Part shown: piece by piece, positions 61,216-64,000 of the stretch | Numbering within the stretch: position 1 is the stretch's first letter | Layout: every line of letters begins with the position of its first letter | From: Caulochytrium protostelioides | Taxonomy: Eukaryota > Chytridiomycota > Caulochytriomycetes > Caulochytriales > Caulochytriaceae | Direction of reading: 5' to 3' | DNA length: 64,000 nucleotides | Assembly (NCBI GenBank): GCA_003615045.1 | Contig: ML014157.1 | Coordinates: forward strand, 60,003-124,002 | The notes under the pieces: generated by a model | Database searches by the model: none | What the model was told of the DNA's origin: nothing | What the model saw: only the letters and a program-made list of their open reading frames with translations | Made by a program: the position numbers and the translations under genes

Positions 61216-62716
61216 TTACCGCCGCATGCGCTTGCGGAACCCGGCGGCGACTTTCTCGTCGTTCGAGACGTTGGCGCTGCGATGTGCGGACGCCGAGCCG
61301 TGGCGGCTGTCGATGCCCCCACCCGCCGTGGAGGCTGGCCCGGACGACGGTCCGGCGGCGCCGTGGGCGGAACGCGGTACGCGGACGCGGTACCACTGTG
61401 TGTTGACGGGCAGGGGCATGGCCGGGTCGATCTCCGGGTTGGTGACGATCTGGCCGGCTAAGGCTGCGGCGGCGCCGTGGCCGCCCTTGCCGCCCTTGCC
61501 ACCCTTCGTGACGGCCGAGAGCGCCGCGGCGACGCGGCTCGGCAGCGGCGCCGCGGGTCGGTAGTTCTCGGGCAGCTTCTGGTGCGCCTCGCACGTCCGC
61601 TGGATATTGCGCATGCGCTCCTCCATGCCGAGCGGGATCTCGGGGATCGTCAGCATCGACTGCGACAGCGCCAGGTTGCCCTCGACGGGCGCGCGTTTCT
61701 TGACCTGCAGGTGCTCGGGGATCTCGAAGAGCTCGTGCGTGGTGAACAGCGATTTGCTGCCCGCGGGCGCGGGCGCCGCCGCCGGCGCCGCCGCGGCCGC
61801 GTCCGCCGACCTGTCGCGGTTCTGCTGGCGGTGCGCCGCGAGCTGTGCCTCGATAAACGCATTCATGTGCTTCGTCGTGTCCTTCCACTTCGACTCGGTC
61901 GCAAACTCTGAGCCGATCCGTTCGGTCTCGTGGCGCTGGCTGTTGAACGCCTTCGGGTCAAAGAGCCCACTTGCCGTGATGCGGCCCGCGTCCGAGGCGG
62001 CAGCCTCCTTGGCATGGACGGCGGCCGTGACGGCAGCCGCGGCCGAGGCCGCCGCGGCGGCGGCCAGCGCCTCCACGGGCGTGCCGCGCCCATGCCGGCC
62101 CCGGAGCCGTTGCCGCTGCTCATAGCTCCGCTTCAGCACCCGTGCGGCCTCACTAAACAGCCAACGTATGCCGCGCAAGCACATCACATGATCAACAACC
62201 AACAGGATCAACAACGGGTGAGTTTTCATGCGTCGCGTAGGGCATAGCGGGTTTCTGTTGAATCGGAGACGGTGATCGAAGACCGTTTCGCATCGCCAAC
62301 CGATGGGCGGCGTAGACTTACGGTGAATCGAGCGGGGAAGCGACATCGTCTGCGCCGTCGTCGTCGTGGTCATCGTCGTCAGCAGCGGCAGCAGCGGCCG
62401 CGGGCGTCGTATCGTGGCCGTCTTCGGCATCGTTGCGATGCTTGCGCTTGTTGGGTGCGGCCGGGCCGTCCGCTGTCGGCGATCGTCTGGGCTGGGGCAC
62501 AGCTGCTGTTGCTGGCGATGGTGCTGGTGATGGCGATGTGGCTGTTGGCGAGGCCACCGCGTCAGTGTGAGTCGTGGCGGTCGGGGTCTGGCCGTCGGTG
62601 ACGTCGGGAGTGCCGGGAGGGTCGACCGCCGTCGACGCCGCAGCGACGGTCGATGACGGCGACCGTGCTCGACTGGCGGCAGCGAGGCCTGCGGCGGGCT
62701 TCCGCTTACGAAACAT
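61216..62716 (-). CDS. TLS1/C9orf78 (HCA59)-like protein, two exons
   Basis: This nuclear family (human C9orf78, fission yeast Tls1) interacts with the Brr2 spliceosomal helicase. The spliced product is about 443 residues. Exon 1 (62716-62322) encodes MFRKRKPAAG, like the basic family N-terminus, then a disordered Ser/Thr/Pro stretch with a basic patch (NKRKHR) and an acidic run (DDDDHDDDGADD). Exon 2 (62152-61216) carries the conserved part: VLKRSYEQRQRLRG, FATESKWKDTTKHMNAFIEA (compare the FxxETxxxDxDxxMxxYIE block), LFEIPEHLQV and SQSMLTIPEIPLGMEERMRN, and ends in a basic GFRKRMRR. Reading exon 2 upstream without splicing gives Arg-rich sequence unlike the family. It converges with RAVE2 at 40 bases and is divergent from PIG-S. 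Confidence 0.8.
62153..62321 (-). other. intron in the TLS1-like gene (169 nt)
   Basis: The donor is GTAAGT and the acceptor GCTGTTTAG, phase 2. Donor, acceptor and phase all agree, and the join links the basic N-terminus to the conserved domain. Confidence 0.85.
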
Positions 62717-63514
62717 CGCGAACAGGCAGGACGGCGGCGGTCAGTCGTCCGCCAGGATGCGCGGCATCCCATTCAACGCTTGTCTTTGCTATGGCTTGCG
62801 CATCACGCGGGATACCACGATCGCGACGAACCGCGATAATCGTGATCGCTGGGCAGCCGCGCGGGTCCTGTGCGATCATCACGGGTGCTGCCGCCGGCCA
62901 TCAGCGCCGCCGGCCATCAGCGCCGCCGGCCATCAGCGCCGCCGGCCATCAGCGCCGCCGGCCATCAGCGCCGCCGGCCATCAACGCCGCCGGCCATCAA
63001 CGCCGCCGCCGCTGAGGTGGGAGGCGGATGCGTGGCGGGCGGGCCGCCTCGGCTGCGGCAAATCCATGAAGGCGACGGCGCCGCCGTGCGGGAGGGCGCA
63101 TGGCGACGCCACGGCGCCGTCGCTTATCGTAGCCGCGGCGATCCTCGACAGCGACCTCGACGACCGCGCCGACGCCGACGCCGACGATGGCGACGCGTCA
63201 ATCCTGCTGATCACACGCGCGTTCCAACCTGAATGCATGCCGCGGGCGGCGACGACGACGACGACGACGACGATGCTGCCGACGGCGGCGGCGGCGGCGC
63301 GGACGCCCCGTCGCGGTCAAGATCCTCTGCAGAGCGCGTGCTCCCGGTCGTGGCCGGGATGGACCCGTTCGCATCGCGTCGACGGCCGCCGAAGGCCTCG
63401 AGGATCGCAGGCTGCCATGTGAACGCGCGCCGCCACTCCCTCTCGTGCCTCGCTCCGTGCCAGGCCGCGTCTCCGCCTCTCTCTCGTTCTCTCGCCTCCG
63501 CCGGGTCCGTCACG
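62717..63514. other. divergent promoter region between TLS1-like and PIG-S genes
   Basis: About 800 bases containing a sevenfold 16-base tandem repeat and a short GAC microsatellite (about 63250-63272). The last 60 bases before the PIG-S start are CT-rich (TCTCTCGTTCTCTCGCC). Confidence 0.6.
62889..63007. repeat. 16-base tandem repeat, seven copies
   Basis: The unit GGCCATCAGCGCCGCC starts at 62896 and recurs every 16 bases to 62992; the last two copies read TCAACG instead of TCAGCG. Sixteen is not a multiple of three, so any translation drifts through all frames, arguing against coding. Confidence 0.95.
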
Positions 63515-63611
63515 ATGGCCGCTCCGGCGCCGTCGGCCGCATTATCCGCCGTGCCGTCGACCGTCTCGCTGTCGAAGCATCAGCCGCTGCTGCCGCCGCC
63601 GTCGTCGTCGT

Positions 63612-63644
<33 letters not shown>

Positions 63645-64000
63645 AGGCGCCTCCCATCCCGGCCGAGATCGCGTTCCGCGTCGTCCGCGCCGATGCGCCC
63701 GGCAAGGACCGCGTCCGGCTGCAGATCATCCTGTCAATCGTGCTGCTCGCGCTGTGCCTGCTCCCGCTCGGCTTCGAGTCGACCCGCGTCCAGCGCGCGT
63801 CCCTGCCCTATGCCCAGGTCGCGCACTGGAACCGCGCCGAGGCGCTGCGCGTCGACTGGCCCATCACGATCCATGTCGATCTGTTTGATGCGCCCGCCGC
63901 CGGGGCCGCGGCAGAGGCAGCGTGGCACCGCCCGCGCGCCCAGGCCCTGTCGGACCGTATCAATGCTATCATGGAGCGGGACGCCCGCGCGCCGGATGAA
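63515..64000 (+). CDS. GPI17: GPI transamidase subunit PIG-S/GPI17, N-terminal part (runs off the window)
   Basis: PIG-S is a membrane subunit of the ER GPI-transamidase that attaches GPI anchors to proteins. The 162 residues present begin with a Pro-rich cytosolic leader (MAAPAPSAALSAVPST) and a polyproline stretch. A transmembrane helix (LQIILSIVLLALCLLPLGF, about residues 70-88) follows, and then the family hallmark TRVQRASLPYAQVAHW, matching the W..T.VYRA.LPY block at the start of the lumenal domain. The frame is open to the last base. Start chosen at the ATG in CACGATGGCC context after a CT-rich tract. Typical full length is about 530-560 residues. Confidence 0.85.

Noticed and set aside
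62889-63007. CRISPR-like array
   Set aside because: The repeats are directly contiguous with no spacers, so it is a minisatellite; the genome is also eukaryotic.
62574-63422. 282-codon plus-strand frame containing repeated AAGHQRRRPSAPPAIS
   Set aside because: The peptide repeat arises from a 16-base DNA repeat drifting through frames; part of the frame is antisense to TLS1-like exon 1.

Overview
The window looks like nuclear DNA from a GC-rich, compact genome of a flagellated opisthokont, most plausibly an early-diverging zoosporic (chytrid-like) fungus. What the sequence shows: long single-exon genes, short GT–AG introns, the standard genetic code, mitochondrial targeting sequences and no operons. 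The evidence for a motile cilium is an axonemal dynein heavy chain, an EFCAB10-like protein and a protein with MDM1-type microtubule motifs. The fungal flavour comes from SFM1, a two-domain FEX fluoride exporter, a RAVE subunit-2/Rogdi protein, a JIP5/WDR55 protein and secreted, cell-wall-type proteins (a GPI-anchored GH18-like protein and a CAP protein with a Thr/Pro-rich stalk). The taxonomic placement is inference.

Layout. 0-15.4 kb: the 5' part of POP1 (minus), MIC19 (plus) and a 13-kb intronless dynein heavy chain (minus). 16.5-18.2 kb: WDR55/JIP5 (minus), followed by 4.3 kb with no recognisable gene. 22.5-28.3 kb: polo-like kinase (plus) convergent with mitochondrial P5C dehydrogenase (minus). 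29.7-34.7 kb: MDM1-motif protein (plus), EFCAB10-like protein (minus) and a disordered hypothetical (minus). 35.8-42.0 kb: SFM1, a hypothetical, the fluoride exporter FEX and a WrbA-type quinone reductase (all plus). 42.2-45.6 kb: WRNIP1/MGS1 and myosin regulatory light chain (minus). 47.3-50.1 kb: the GH18-like protein convergent with the CAP protein. 53.2-64 kb: Sel1-repeat protein, SDHA and RAVE subunit 2 (plus), TLS1/C9orf78-like (minus), and the start of PIG-S/GPI17 (plus, runs off the end).

The main structural result is that several genes carry one to three short introns (about 126-210 nt) crowded at the extreme 5' end of the coding sequence, while the rest of the gene is one open exon. 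I reconstructed these junctions by matching splice-site consensus, reading phase and family homology for POP1, P5C dehydrogenase, the MDM1-motif gene, myosin light chain, SDHA and TLS1, and more tentatively for RAVE2. Genes are mostly independent housekeeping units. Thematic links are mitochondrial function (MIC19, P5CDH, SDHA), cilium/centriole (dynein, EFCAB10-like, MDM1-like, PLK) and surface/GPI biology (GH18-like with GPI tail, PIG-S). I found no CRISPR array, insertion sequence, tRNA, rRNA or obvious transposon. No undescribed multi-gene system is evident.
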